Shown piece after piece: positions 41,495-52,300 of a DNA stretch of 64,000 bases. A program made the translations under genes and the position numbers. Origin of the DNA: RPQJ01 sp963777725 (GTDB taxonomy: Bacteria > Pseudomonadota > Gammaproteobacteria > Steroidobacterales > Steroidobacteraceae); the NCBI GenBank assembly GCA_963777725.1, contig CAVZRR010000015.1, forward strand, positions 118,282 to 182,281, in the 5' to 3' direction. The number at the start of each line of letters is the position of its first letter. Positions within the stretch are counted from its first letter, which is position 1. Below the pieces are notes generated by a model. The model had not been told where the DNA came from and searched no databases. It saw only the letters and a program-made list of their open reading frames with translations.

Positions 41495-41974
41495 ATGAAA
41501 GCGATTCTGAAGACCGCACTAATGTCGGTATTGCTGACTGTCGGAAGCACCGCCGTCGTCGCGGCACCGGACGCAGATCCTGTGATCGGGACCTGGCAGA
41601 TCAATGTCGCGAAATCCAAGTTCAGCCCGGGCCCGGCGCCGAAGAGCGATACCCGGGTCTACTCGGCAACCGAGAAAGGCACCGCGATGACCTGGACGAG
41701 CGTCGGGGCGGACGGCAAGGAGACCGTCGTCAAGTCAACGTTCAAGGCGGATGGAAAGGATTACCCGCTGACCGGGTCAGCCAACTTTGACACCCTGTCG
41801 TTGAAACAGGTCGATGACCACACGGTCCAGAGCACACAGAAGAAAGGCAGCAAAGTCATCGGTACGACCACTCGCACCGTTTCCAAGGATGGCAAGGTGC
41901 TCACGTTGAGCAGCAAAGGCACTAGCGCAACGGGTGTGCCGTACGACAACGTCATGGTCTACGACAAACAGTAG
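41495..41974 (+). CDS. Exported lipocalin-like hypothetical protein
   Basis: 159 residues, ATG 41495 after CAGAGGGGACC. Signal peptide LKTALMSVLLTVGSTAVVAA. The mature part begins PVIGTWQINVAKSKFSPGPA, a beta-rich, Lys/Thr-rich pattern of a family of small exported proteins (G-T-W-x-x-N-x-x-K-S-x-F-x-P-G-P) seen widely in environmental bacteria. Function unknown; a lipocalin-like barrel is plausible. Ends with GVPYDNVMVYDKQ. A GC-rich hairpin follows. Confidence 0.75.
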   Translation: MKAILKTALMSVLLTVGSTAVVAAPDADPVIGTWQINVAKSKFSPGPAPKSDTRVYSATEKGTAMTWTSVGADGKETVVKSTFKADGKDYPLTGSANFDTLSLKQVDDHTVQSTQKKGSKVIGTTTRTVSKDGKVLTLSSKGTSATGVPYDNVMVYDKQ

Positions 41975-41988
41975 GTCCCGACGAGCGG

Positions 41989-42022
41989 GGGCAGTCCACG
42001 CCGGGCAGGCGTGGAACTGCCC
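41989..42022 (+). terminator. Long GC hairpin, possible terminator
   Basis: GGGCAGTCCACGCC pairs with GGCGTGGAACTGCCC with a one-base bulge and a 5-base loop. It lies 15 bases after the 41974 stop. It lacks a T-tract. Confidence 0.45.
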
Positions 42023-42171
42023 ATCCTCGTAGCCGCGGCGTTACGGCGCCGCCCGCAGCAGGAGCACCGCGTAGGACGCCGCCTTTACCAGCCAGGATCC
42101 CGTCCGACAGACGAGTCTTGCCAGGTTGCACAGCATGGTGTGACCCGATCACCGCCCAGGAAGAGGCAGCC

Positions 42172-44523
42172 ATGGCAAGGTCAAAGCGTTCACCAGCGAA
42201 AGTCCGTCCGGGAAAGTCCTTGGCCGGCAAGCAGGCGCGGCAGCTCGACGATACCAATGCGACGGTGGCATCGCTGCCGTTCAACGCCAACAAGGCGGCC
42301 GAGTACGGACGTGAACACGCGACCGTGCCGCTGCAGGGACAGCACGCGGCACCGCCATCGGACCTCGTCGGTGCCAGTTCCCTGGCCGAGGCGAATTCGT
42401 CCGGCAAGACGGGGCGGCCCGCGGCCGCCGGCGACGACTTGACCGTCGGCCCGCTCGACAGGCTTCGGGTCGACGCCACAGGCCAGCCGCTCTCCACCAA
42501 CCAGGGCGTGCTCGTCGCCGACAACCAGCATTCGCTCAAGGCCGGGCTGCGCGGGCCCGCCCTGCTCAAGGATTTCATCCTGCGCGAGAAGATCACGCAC
42601 TTCGACCACGAACGCATCCCCGAGCGCGTCGTGCACGCGCGCGGCTCGGCGGCCCACGGCTATTTCGAGTGCTACGAGCCCCTCACCAAGCTCACACGCG
42701 CGGCGCCCTTCCAGTCCGCGGGCAAGATCACGCCCGTCTTCGTGCGCTTTTCCACCGTGGCGGGCGAGCGCGGATCCAAGGACACCGCCCGCGACGTGCG
42801 GGGGTTTGCCGTGAAGTTCTACACGGACGAGGGTAACTGGGACCTCGTGGGCAACAACATGCCCGTGTTTTTCATCCAGGACGCGATGAAGTTTCCGGAC
42901 CTGGTGCACGCCGTGAAGCCTGAACCGCACCACGGCATGCCGCAGGCCGCCTCGGCGCACGACACGTTCTGGGACTTCGTCGGCCTGATGCCGGAAAGCA
43001 TCCACACTGTGATGTGGGTGATGTCCGACCGGGCCATCCCGCGCAGCTTGCGCATGATGCAGGGCTTCGGCGTGCACACCTTCCGCCTCGTCAACGACGC
43101 CGGTGCATCGGTGTTTGCGAAGTTTCACTGGAATCCGGTGCTCGGCACGCATTCGTTGTGGTGGGACGAAGCGGTGAAGATTTCCGGTGCGGATCCCGAC
43201 TACCACCGCAGAGACCTGTGGGAAGCAATCGAATCCGGCGAGTATCCCGCCTGGGAACTCGGGCTGCAGGTGTTCACCGAGGAGCAGGCCGCCAGGTTCA
43301 GTTTCGACGTGCTCGACCCGACGAAGCTCGTGCCCGAGGAACTCGTGCCGGTGACTCCGGTGGGACGCATGGTCCTCAATCGCAATCCGGACAATTTCTT
43401 CGCCGAGACCGAGCAGGTGGCGTTCTGCACGGCACACGTGGTGCCCGGCATCGACTTCACCAACGATCCGCTGCTGGCGGGCCGCATCCACTCGTACGTC
43501 GACACGCAGATCTCGCGCCTCGGTGGACCGAACTTCCACGAAATCCCGATCAATGCGCCGCTCGCGGCGGTGCAGAACAACCAGCGTGACGGTATGCATC
43601 GCCAGGCGATACATCGGGGTCGGGTCGCGTACGAGCCCAACAGCCTCGGTGGCGGGTGTCCGTTCCAGGCCGGCGCCGCGGGTTTCGTGTCGTTTCCAGA
43701 GCCCGTCGACCAGGACGAGGTGCGCGGACATCCCGAGAAGTTCGCCGAGCACTACAATCAGGCGACGCTGTTCTTCGAAAGCCAGAGCGCGGTCGAGCAG
43801 GCGCACATCGTCGCCGCCTTCCGCTTCGAGCTGAGCAAGTGCACCGTCCCCGCGGTCCGCGAGCGGGTCGTGTCGATGCTGCGAAACGTTTCGGCGGACC
43901 TCGCGAAGGGCGTGGCGCAGGGCCTGGGGATGCCGTTGCCCGCTCCGATGCCGCGCGCGCTGGCCAGGACACCACGGCCCGAGGTGAAACGATCAGCCTC
44001 GCTGTCGCTGCTGGCGCGGCCCGGTGATGGCGGCATTCGCACACGCAAGGTCGCGGTGCTGGTCGCAGACGGCGTCGATGGCCGGTCCGTCGCCCAGGTC
44101 CAGAGCGCGCTGCGGGCCGCCGGTGCCGTGCCACGGCTGGTCGGCGTTCGTATCGGCCCGTTCAAGACGTCGACCGGGGACGAGATGCAGGCCGACGCGT
44201 CGCTGGAGAACGAGCCAGCGGTGCTTTTCGACGCCCTGGTCCTGCCCGATGGTGCGGCGGGTGTGAAAGCCCTGCAGAAGGTCGGCCAGACGCTGGAGTT
44301 CGTCAAGGATACCTACCGGCACTGCAAGGCGATCCTCGCGATCGGCGAATCCCGTGCACTGCTGCAGGCGGCGGGGGCGCCCATGTCGCTCCCGGGCGGC
44401 GAGGCCGATCCCGGCATCGTACTCGGTCACGTCAAGTCCATCAGCCGTGACGTGCAGGGTTTCATCAAGGCCGTCGCCCGGCACAGGCATCCGGAGCGCG
44501 ATACCGATCCCCCGCGTGTGTAG
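42172..44523 (+). CDS. katE: Catalase HPII (large-subunit monofunctional catalase)
   Basis: 783 residues from ATG 42172 (AGGAAGAGG upstream). It breaks down hydrogen peroxide. Visible are the distal His region (RVVHARGSAAHGYFECYE), RFSTVAGERGSKDTARDVRG, the Asn box GNNMPVFFIQDAMKFPDLVH, and the proximal heme Tyr region (GRIHSYVDTQISRL). The N-terminal 90 residues are basic, and the C-terminal 150 residues are a DJ-1/PfpI-like domain (RKVAVLVADGVDGRSVAQVQ, ALVLPDGAAGVKALQK), as in HPII. Length and layout match KatE. It is the first gene of a stress island; the 148-base gap to csbD suggests co-expression. Sigma-S control is usual for KatE but no site was assigned here. Confidence 0.93.
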   Translation: MARSKRSPAKVRPGKSLAGKQARQLDDTNATVASLPFNANKAAEYGREHATVPLQGQHAAPPSDLVGASSLAEANSSGKTGRPAAAGDDLTVGPLDRLRVDATGQPLSTNQGVLVADNQHSLKAGLRGPALLKDFILREKITHFDHERIPERVVHARGSAAHGYFECYEPLTKLTRAAPFQSAGKITPVFVRFSTVAGERGSKDTARDVRGFAVKFYTDEGNWDLVGNNMPVFFIQDAMKFPDLVHAVKPEPHHGMPQAASAHDTFWDFVGLMPESIHTVMWVMSDRAIPRSLRMMQGFGVHTFRLVNDAGASVFAKFHWNPVLGTHSLWWDEAVKISGADPDYHRRDLWEAIESGEYPAWELGLQVFTEEQAARFSFDVLDPTKLVPEELVPVTPVGRMVLNRNPDNFFAETEQVAFCTAHVVPGIDFTNDPLLAGRIHSYVDTQISRLGGPNFHEIPINAPLAAVQNNQRDGMHRQAIHRGRVAYEPNSLGGGCPFQAGAAGFVSFPEPVDQDEVRGHPEKFAEHYNQATLFFESQSAVEQAHIVAAFRFELSKCTVPAVRERVVSMLRNVSADLAKGVAQGLGMPLPAPMPRALARTPRPEVKRSASLSLLARPGDGGIRTRKVAVLVADGVDGRSVAQVQSALRAAGAVPRLVGVRIGPFKTSTGDEMQADASLENEPAVLFDALVLPDGAAGVKALQKVGQTLEFVKDTYRHCKAILAIGESRALLQAAGAPMSLPGGEADPGIVLGHVKSISRDVQGFIKAVARHRHPERDTDPPRV

Positions 44524-44671
44524 GCGCCAGGCTCACCGACTTCGGGTGAGAGCGCGGGTGAGCTTCAACTCGATGGAGAGTTTCGTGCGCCTTGACTGTA
44601 TCTGGACGTATTGACGAGATGCGGTTGTCGGTCCGAACATCCAAAGGCACCTACAAATTCAGGAGCAAGTC

Positions 44672-44920
<249 letters not shown>

Positions 44921-45013
44921 TGGTGCCGGACTTCGGCGGATCGTTCTCCAGGGAGAGCGAGGCCCCGGCGAGATCGAGCCGCGGGCGGTATATCGCCCGC
45001 GGCCGCCGTGGAG

Positions 45014-45565
45014 TTACTTCTGCCTGATTTCGAGGTCGTTTCGCACGTCCTTGACGCCGTCGACGGATCGAGCGATCTCGCCAGCCTTGGTCTTCATGGC
45101 CGTCGAGTCGACGAAACCGGTCAGCTGCACTACGCCCTTTTCCGTTCCCACGTTGATCTGGTGGGCCTTGGTCTCCGAATTCTCCGTGAGCTTGGCCTTG
45201 ACCGAGGCCGTCAGCATGCTGTCATCGTAGTCCTGGCCGGCCGTCGCATGTGGCTTGGTGCTGACGCGCAGGTCGTTGCGGACCTCCTTGACCCCAGTAA
45301 CGGAGCGGGCAACCTTCGTGGCCTGGTTCTTCTGCTCGGCGTTGTCGACGAAGCCCCCGAGCTGCACGACGCCGCGATACGTCTCGACGTTGATCTGGCC
45401 GGCCTTGGTGATCGGATCGTCGATCAGGGCGACCTTCACCTTGGAGGTGAGTACGCTGTCGTCGATGACCTCTCCAGCCGACTGCTGGGTGCGTGTGGAG
45501 GAGCAGGCGCCGGCCACCGCCAGCACGGCGAGGATTGCGGTAAGTCTCAGGATTCCGGTTTTCAT
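45014..45565 (-). CDS. Two-BON-domain lipoprotein (OsmY-like)
   Basis: 183 residues from the ATG at 45565, which has AGGAA seven bases upstream; an ATG two codons earlier would be too close to that site. Lipoprotein signal with lipobox LAVLAVAGAC. Two BON domains: about 33-100 (VIDDSVLTSKVKVALIDDPI to VTGVKEVRNDLRV) and about 110-180 (YDDSMLTASVKAKLTENSET to VDGVKDVRNDLEI). BON proteins bind phospholipid headgroups and protect the envelope in osmotic stress. Convergent with csbD. Confidence 0.85.
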   Translation of the reverse strand: MKTGILRLTAILAVLAVAGACSSTRTQQSAGEVIDDSVLTSKVKVALIDDPITKAGQINVETYRGVVQLGGFVDNAEQKNQATKVARSVTGVKEVRNDLRVSTKPHATAGQDYDDSMLTASVKAKLTENSETKAHQINVGTEKGVVQLTGFVDSTAMKTKAGEIARSVDGVKDVRNDLEIRQK

Positions 45566-45750
45566 GTGCATTTCCTATCGTGTTGCCGATATCGGCGTTA
45601 CTCGCGCGATCGCGCAGGCGAAGCACAGACTAGCCGTCCAGGTCCGGCCGGTCTGTTTCCTACCGTACAGAGCGGCAGGATCCTGGCCAGGCGTACGATT
45701 CGGCAATCCCTCTTGTTCGCCTGCTTGCAGCGGGCGTATCCGGTGAACTC

Positions 45751-46512
45751 ATGGGGAACTCAATAATCAGAGTCGCGGACGACTTCCTGAACATCCGGGG
45801 CTCGTTCAAGGTCGGCGGACTGATCGATATCGGGACCCACTGCTCGCTGGTGCGGCTCGCCAATGGCGGGTTCGTGTTTCTTGATTCCTACACGCTGAGC
45901 GGTGCAGTGCAGCGCGATGTCGACGCACTGACCAACGGCGGCAAGGACGTGGAGGCAATACTCAACCTCCATCCGTTTCACACCGTTCATGTGCGCGCGA
46001 TGCACCGGAGGTATCCCAAGGCCAAGCTCTACGGCACGGCCCGACACCTGTCGCGGTTTCCGGATCTTCCGTGGCAGAAGACTCGCACGGAGCAGACTCG
46101 TCTGCACAGGCTGTTCGAGGAGGATTTCGAGTTTTCGGTGCCGCGCGGCGTGGATTTCATCTCGGCAAACGAGAACGTGCACTTTTCCTCGGTGCTCGTG
46201 CTGCATCGCGCATCGCGGACGATCCACGTCGATGACACGTTGATGTATGTCCGCCTGCCGCTGCCCATGCGGGTGCTGGGATTTCGTGACCTCCTGCTTT
46301 TCCATCCCACCCTGCGTCAGGCGCTCGAAAAGCGGAAGGGTGCGGGCGAGGACTTCCGGGACTGGGCCGAGGAACTCGCCGCGGACTGGCGGGAGGCCGA
46401 GAACCTGTGCGCGGCACATACCACGGCCCTGACTGCCGCGCAGAACAAGGGTGCGTCCCTGCACGATCGCATTCTCGCGGCGCTGGACAAAGTCTCCGGA
46501 ACGCTGCGTTAG
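45751..46512 (+). CDS. Metallo-beta-lactamase-fold-like hypothetical protein
   Basis: 253 residues. Features suggesting an MBL-like fold: SLVRLANGGFVFLDSYTLSG, then LNLHPFHTVHVRAMHRRYPK (His residues, though the classic HxHxDH is not present), KLYGTARHL and a late FSSVLVLHRASRTIHVDDTL segment. The family resembles DUF4336-like proteins. No partner is obvious. It overlaps the end of the copper ATPase gene by 4 bases on the opposite strand. Function unknown. Confidence 0.6.
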   Translation: MGNSIIRVADDFLNIRGSFKVGGLIDIGTHCSLVRLANGGFVFLDSYTLSGAVQRDVDALTNGGKDVEAILNLHPFHTVHVRAMHRRYPKAKLYGTARHLSRFPDLPWQKTRTEQTRLHRLFEEDFEFSVPRGVDFISANENVHFSSVLVLHRASRTIHVDDTLMYVRLPLPMRVLGFRDLLLFHPTLRQALEKRKGAGEDFRDWAEELAADWREAENLCAAHTTALTAAQNKGASLHDRILAALDKVSGTLR

Positions 46513-48849
46513 CGGCGGCCGACTGACGTCGCCCCAGTTCGGGAGTGCTCCCTCGCGGCAACCTCAATCGACGCATTGCGTAACCGCAGCGCATTCCCGA
46601 CCACGGACACCGAGGACAGGCTCATCGCGAGTGCTGCAATCATCGGGCTCAGCAGCAACCCGAAGACTGGATAGAGCAGGCCAGCGGCCACCGGCACGCC
46701 GAGTGCGTTGTAAAGGAACGCGAAGCCCAGGTTCTGCTTCATGTTCTTGACCGTGGCCCGCGAGATCTCCCGGGCCCGTGCGATACCGCGGAGATCGCCC
46801 TTCACCAGCGTGACCTGGGCGCTCGACATGGCCACGTCCGTACCGGTGCCCATGGCAATGCCGACGTCGGCGGCAGCGAGCGCGGGGGCGTCATTGATGC
46901 CGTCGCCGGCCATTGCAACGTGTCGGCCCTCTGCCTTCAGTCGCGCAACCAAGGCGGCCTTGTCCTGCGGGCGCACCGCGCCATGCACTTCATCGAGCCC
47001 CAACTGGCGCGCGACGGCGTCGGCCGTCGTGCGGCTGTCACCCGTCGCCATCACGATGCGCAGACCGTCCGCTTGCAGGGCCTTCACGGCGGCGGGCGTA
47101 CTGTCCTTGATCGGATCGGCAACGGCGATGAGTCCCGCGGCCTGACCATCCACTGCGAGGAACATTGCGGTGGCGCCCTCGAGCCGCAGCCGCTCAGCCT
47201 CGGGGGCGAGCACGCTCACGTCTGCACCGACTTCCGTCATCAGCCCGGCGCTGCCCAACGCCAGTGACCGGCCGTCGACTCGACCGCGTACGCCGAGACC
47301 TGTGACCGACTCGAAGTCGTCGGCAGGCGACAGCGGCAAGTTGCGTCGCCGGGCCTCGGCAACGATCGCGTCCGCAAGCGGATGCTCACTGCCCTGGTCG
47401 AGGCTGGCTGCGAGGCGCAGCACCTCGTCGGCCGGGAAACTCGCATGGCCGACCACCTGGCGGAAGGCCGGCCGTCCCTGCGTCAATGTGCCCGTCTTGT
47501 CGACGATCAGCGTGTCGATGGTGCGCAGCCGCTCGATGGCTTCGGCATCGCGGAACAGGACGCCCGCCTGCGCCGCACGGCCGGTGGCGACCATGATCGA
47601 CATGGGTGTTGCCAGGCCGAGCGCACAGGGACAGGCGATGATCAGCACCGCGACCGCGTTGACCACCGCAAAGGTCCAGGATGGCTCCGGTCCGAAGACA
47701 TCCCCAGGCCACGAACGTCGCCAGCGCGGTCGCCAGCACCGCGAGGACGAACCAGAAGCTCACCTTGTCGGCAAGGCGCTGCATCGGCGCGCGAGACCGC
47801 TGTGCCTGGGCCACCAGTTGCACGATCTGCGCGAGCACCGTGTCCGACCCCACCTTGTCGGCGCGGATGATGAGCGCGCCCACGCCGTTGATCGTGGCGC
47901 CGATCACCTTCGCGCCGAGCGCCTTCTCGACGGGAATGGGTTCGCCCGTCAGCATCGACTCATCGACACTGGAGCGACCGTCGATCACCTCGCCGTCCAC
48001 GGGCACCTTCTCACCCGGGCGCACCCGGAGACGATCACCGACATGGACGTGCGTGAGGGGGATGTCCTCTTCCGTTCCATCGGCTCGCAGCCGCCGCGCC
48101 GTCTTGGGCGCGAGGCCGAGCAATGCCTTGAGTGCGGCGGAAGTGCTCGAGCGCGCCTTGAGTTCGAGGATCTGCCCGAGCAGGGTCAGTGAGACGATGA
48201 TCGCAGCCGCCTCGAAATAGACCGCCACACGCCCATGGGCCTGGAACGAGGGGGGGAACAGGCCCGGTGCAAATGTGGCGACGACGCTGTAGATGAAGGC
48301 GGCACCCACGCCGGTGCCGATCAGCGTCCACATGTTGGGGCTGCGATTTGCAATTGACTGTGCCCAGCGCTGGAAGAACGGCCAGCCAGCCCACAGCACC
48401 ACGGGTGCGGTCAGCGCGAGCTCGATCCAGGTGCGAACCATGGGTGACACGGCGCTCACCCCGTGCCCGAACATCGCCACGGCCAGCACCAGGATCGACA
48501 GTGGCAGCGTCCACCAGAAGCGGCGCCTGAAGTCGGTCAGTTCCGGATTCTCGCCGTCGTCCAGGCCCGGCATGCTCGGTTCGAGCGCCATGCCGCAGAT
48601 CGGACAAGTGCCGGGCTCGTTGCGGACGATCTCCGGGTGCATCGGGCACGTGTAGGTCGTTCCGGGAGGCGACTCCTTCGTCTCGACGGCGGCCGGCATC
48701 AGATAGCGCGCAGGATCGGCCGCGAACTTCGTGCGGCATCCCGCCGAGCAGAACCGATACTCGTGGCCGTCGTGATCTGCGTGATGCGGTGAGTCAGCCT
48801 TCACCGTCATGCCACACACTGGATCGATGAACTCCGAATGGCTCTTCAT
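46509..48849 (-). pseudogene. copA: Copper P-type ATPase (CopA/SilP-like) with YHS domain, one frameshift
   Basis: Reconstructed product of about 779 residues from ATG 48849 (GGAGGACGCGCC upstream). N-terminal YHS domain (DPVCGMTVKADSPHHADHDG, EYRFCSAGCRTKF), heavy-metal-binding HMBD (YTCPMHPEIV, CPICGMALEP), eight membrane helices, actuator TGEPIPVEK, the copper CPC site (IIACPCALGLATP), DKTGTLTQG phosphorylation site and GDGINDAPALAAADVGIAMG. The frame shifts near 47702, between helix 5 and the CPC helix. A single indel in a 2.3 kb gene with conserved motifs on both sides could be an assembly error. It exports Cu(I) or Ag(I). The MerR-type gene overlaps its start. Confidence 0.88.
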
Positions 48850-49250
48850 GGCGCGTCCTCCTCGTTGAGTGCATTGAGGATCGGGCAAGCCTCCGCGCGG
48901 CCGTGGCCAGGGCACGCGGCAATCAGTGAGCGCAGACCATTGCGGATGCGCTCCAGCTCGGCGAGCCGCTCATCGACGTCGGCGAGCTTGGCCTCGGCGG
49001 CGCGCTTGACCTTGGCGACACTGCGTTCGTCGCTCAAGGACAGCAGTTCACGAATGTCCGCAAGCGTGAAACCCAGCGCCTTCGCGCGTCGGATGAACCG
49101 CAGCCGCTTGAGCTCCGTGTCGCCGTACCGGCGGTAGCCCGACTGGAGCCGGCCGGCGGGTGCCAGCAGCTGGTTGCGCTCGTAGTAACGAACGGTGTCG
49201 ATGGCGACACCTGCGCGCTTCGCGAGTTGGCCGATGCTGAACGTGGGCAT
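48846..49250 (-). CDS. MerR family copper-responsive regulator (CueR-like)
   Basis: 134 residues from ATG 49250 (MPTFSIGQLAKRAGVAIDTV). The MerR HTH is intact: RAGVAIDTVRYYERNQLLAP and then RLQSGYRRYGDTELKRLRFI. A long dimerisation helix (VAKVKRAAEAKLADVDERLA) follows, then CPGHGRAEAC with the two-cysteine metal-binding loop (Cys at about 113 and 121), as in CueR-type proteins. It overlaps the copA start by 4 bases (ATGA) and lies downstream of a dyad promoter, so it regulates its own operon. Confidence 0.9.
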   Translation of the reverse strand: MPTFSIGQLAKRAGVAIDTVRYYERNQLLAPAGRLQSGYRRYGDTELKRLRFIRRAKALGFTLADIRELLSLSDERSVAKVKRAAEAKLADVDERLAELERIRNGLRSLIAACPGHGRAEACPILNALNEEDAP

Positions 49251-49272
49251 GCCCGATCTCCTCTGGGAGGCC

Positions 49273-49304
49273 AGTCTGCAGTCTGGACCATGGTCCAGAG
49301 TCAA
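49273..49304 (-). promoter_or_regulatory. MerR-type promoter with 18-bp dyad operator
   Basis: On the minus strand TTGACT (49299-49304 on +) and CAGACT (49273-49278 on +) are 20 bases apart, with the perfect palindrome TCTGGACCATGGTCCAGA (49282-49299) between them. Overlong spacing with a central dyad is the hallmark of MerR-activated promoters. Confidence 0.75.
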
Positions 49305-49306
49305 GC

Positions 49307-52300
49307 CTACGCGTGATCGGGCGGGTCGGCTCGTCCGCCGGGGACGCTGATCTCGACGGTGTGCGCCTCTCCGTCATCGACCAGTGGCACGGCGGCGTCA
49401 AGTTGCACCGCGCCATCGACTACGACAGTCATCGACTCCGACGGCGTGCCATCGGTCGCGGGCAACTGGTTGACGACGATCCGGTAATTCGTCTCGCGGT
49501 AGCGGTAGTGGATCGTGAAGGACGGCCAGTGCGGCGGCAGGCACGGCTTGAAACGCAGCTTGTCGACCTCGAGCCGCAAGCCGAGCAGTGACTCGAGGAT
49601 CAGGCGGTACATCCAGCCCGCCGAGCCCGTGTACCACGTCCAGCCGCCGCGTCCCACGTGCGACGACGAGGCGTAGACGTCGGCGGCGACGACGTACGGC
49701 TCGACTTTGTACCTCTCCGCTGCGTCTTCCGACAGCGAGTGGTTCGCGGGATTGATGATCGTGAGCAACTCCCAGGCGCGTCGGCGGTCACCCAGTGCAG
49801 CGAACGCCATCGATGCCCAGATCGCCGCATGCGTGTACTGGCCGCCGTTCTCCCGCACGCCGGGCACGTAACCGCGGATGTAGCCGGGATCGAGGCTCGA
49901 CGTGTCGAACGGTGGATCGAGCAACTGCACGAGTCCATCGCGGCGCCGGACGAGGTGCTCGTCCACCGCGTCCATGGCCTGTCGCGATCGAGCGGGGTCG
50001 CCCGCTCCGGAAAGCACCGACCAGCTCTGGGCGATGGAATCGATCCGGCACTCGGCATTCGAAGCGGAGCCGAGCGGAGTCCCGTCGTCGAAGTAGGCAC
50101 GGCGGTACCACGCGCCATCCCACCCGTGCTGCTCGATGCTCTCGCGCAACTGCCGTCCGACGGAGTCACATTCCTCGGCGAAGGCCGCATCGTCGCGCTG
50201 GCGGGCGAGCCGTGCGAACTGACGCAACACCTCGCAGAGGAAGAACGCGAGCCAGATGCTCTCACCCTTGCCGTGGATGCCCACCATGTTCATGCCGTCG
50301 TTCCAGTCCCCGGAACCGATCAGCGGCAGGCCGTGCTCCCCGAACCTGAACCCGTGACGCACGGCGCGCACGCAATGCTCGTAGAGCGAGGCGGATTCGC
50401 GCGATCGGCCGGGCAGGTCGTAGTAGGACTCGTCCTCGGGGTTGACCATGCGCCCTTCGAGGAACGGCGCGGTCTCGTCGAGGATCCCGGTATCTCCGGT
50501 CGCGAATACGTAGCGACAGGTCGCAAGCGGCAGCCAGAGGTAATCGTCCGAGCAACGCGTGCGTACGCCGCGACCGAGCGGCGGATGCCACCAGTGCTGG
50601 ACGTCGCCCTCCACGAACTGCCGGCTCGCGCACAGCAGCAGGTGTGCACGGACCAGTCGTGGCTCGGCGTGCAGGAGCGCCATGGCGTCCTGCAACTGGT
50701 CGCGAAAGCCGAACGCGCCACCGGACTGGTAATACCCGCTGCGGGCCCAGAAGCGGCAGGCCAGCGTCTGGTAGACGAGCCAGCCGTTGGCCAGCACGTT
50801 GATCGATTCGTCGGGCGTCTCCACCCGGACGGCGCCGAGCGTCCGCTTCCAGTAGTTCCACACCGATTCGAGCGCCGTTCGCGCGGCTGCGGCACCACGG
50901 AACCGGGTCACGTGCGCACGGGCTTCGTCGATGCTCCCGCCGACGCCCATGCGGAAGACGAACTGGCGCTCCTGTCCAGGCGCGAGATCGAAGCCGACCT
51001 GGATCGCCGCGCAGGGATCGAGGGCGGCACCGACCCTGCCCGACAAGCGTGCACGCGTCATCGCCGCAGGCTGCTGCAGCGACCCGTTGCGGCCCACGAA
51101 CTCCGTTCGATCGCCGGTGACCGTCCGGCTGGTCTCGTCGACGTCGAAGAACGCGACTCGATCGGGGAACTCGGAGTTATACGGGTTGCGCGCGACGAGC
51201 GCTCCGGTCGCCGCGTCGATCTCGGTCGCCACGTGCATCGCGTACTTCGGTCGCAGGTCGCCGAGGACCCATTCGACGTAGCCGGTCACGGACAGTCGAC
51301 GAGACTGCCCTGAGTCGTTGCGGACCTTCAGCACCGAGAACTTGACCGGCGCGTCCGTGGCGACGTAAACCGTCATCTCGGAGTAGATGCCGGCGGTGTC
51401 GTGCTCGAAGACGCTGTAGCCGAAGCCGTGCCGGCTGACGTACGAGCCGCCGCCGGGTGCCGGCAAGGGCGTCGGCGACCAGAACCGCCCGGTCTCCTCG
51501 TCGCGCAGGTAGAACGCCTCGCCACTCTCGTCGGTGACGGGATCGTCGTGCCACGGGGTCACGCGAAATTCGTGTGCGTTCTCGCTCCACGTGTAGCCGC
51601 CGCCATTCTCGGACACCACGGTACCGAACTGCGCGTTGGCGAGCACGTTGACCCAGGGCGCCGGCGTCGTGCGCCCGGGCGTGAGCGTGACGACGTATTC
51701 GCGGCCGTCGCGCGTGAAGCCGCCGATGTGGTTCGTCAGGATCAGGTCGGCTCGCGGCGAGATCGTGGCCGCTCGCGCGACGGGCGTGCGCGTCGTGACG
51801 GGCTGCAGCTCGGGAATTCCCGCCTCGGGGGCGCGCCGGCGCTTCAACTGCTCCGACAGGCTGCCACGGCTGTCGACGAGGATGATTCGCGCGACGGACT
51901 GCAGCAGCAGCCGGTCTTCCAACGATATGTGGTCCGCGTGCCGCACGAAGATGCCGCCGGGGCGGTCGAGCACGTTGGCTTCGACGCCGGCCGCAATCAG
52001 TCCCATGATTGCGTCGTGGAGTTGCTGTCGGTAGCCCGACTGGTCCTCGGTCCAGATGACGAGGTCCACGACGAGTCCTTTCAGGCGCCAGTAGGCGCGC
52101 GCCTGCAGCAGCTGCCGGACGAGGCCAAGGTTCGCGAGGTCCGCGATCTGCAGCAGCACGATCGGCAGGTCGCCGGAAATCGCATAGCCCCAGAGTCCCG
52201 ATTGGCCGCGGCGATTCCTCAGGATGACGCCGGTGTCGGCTCGCAGCGCGGGGTTCGCGAAGATCACCGAGCCGGCCAGTCGTTCGTATTCCTGCGCCTG

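Noticed and set aside
42190..43806. Long minus-strand open frame of 538 codons opposite katE
   Set aside because: It is the mirror of the high-GC catalase gene; its sequence is His/Arg/Val-rich with no domain pattern.
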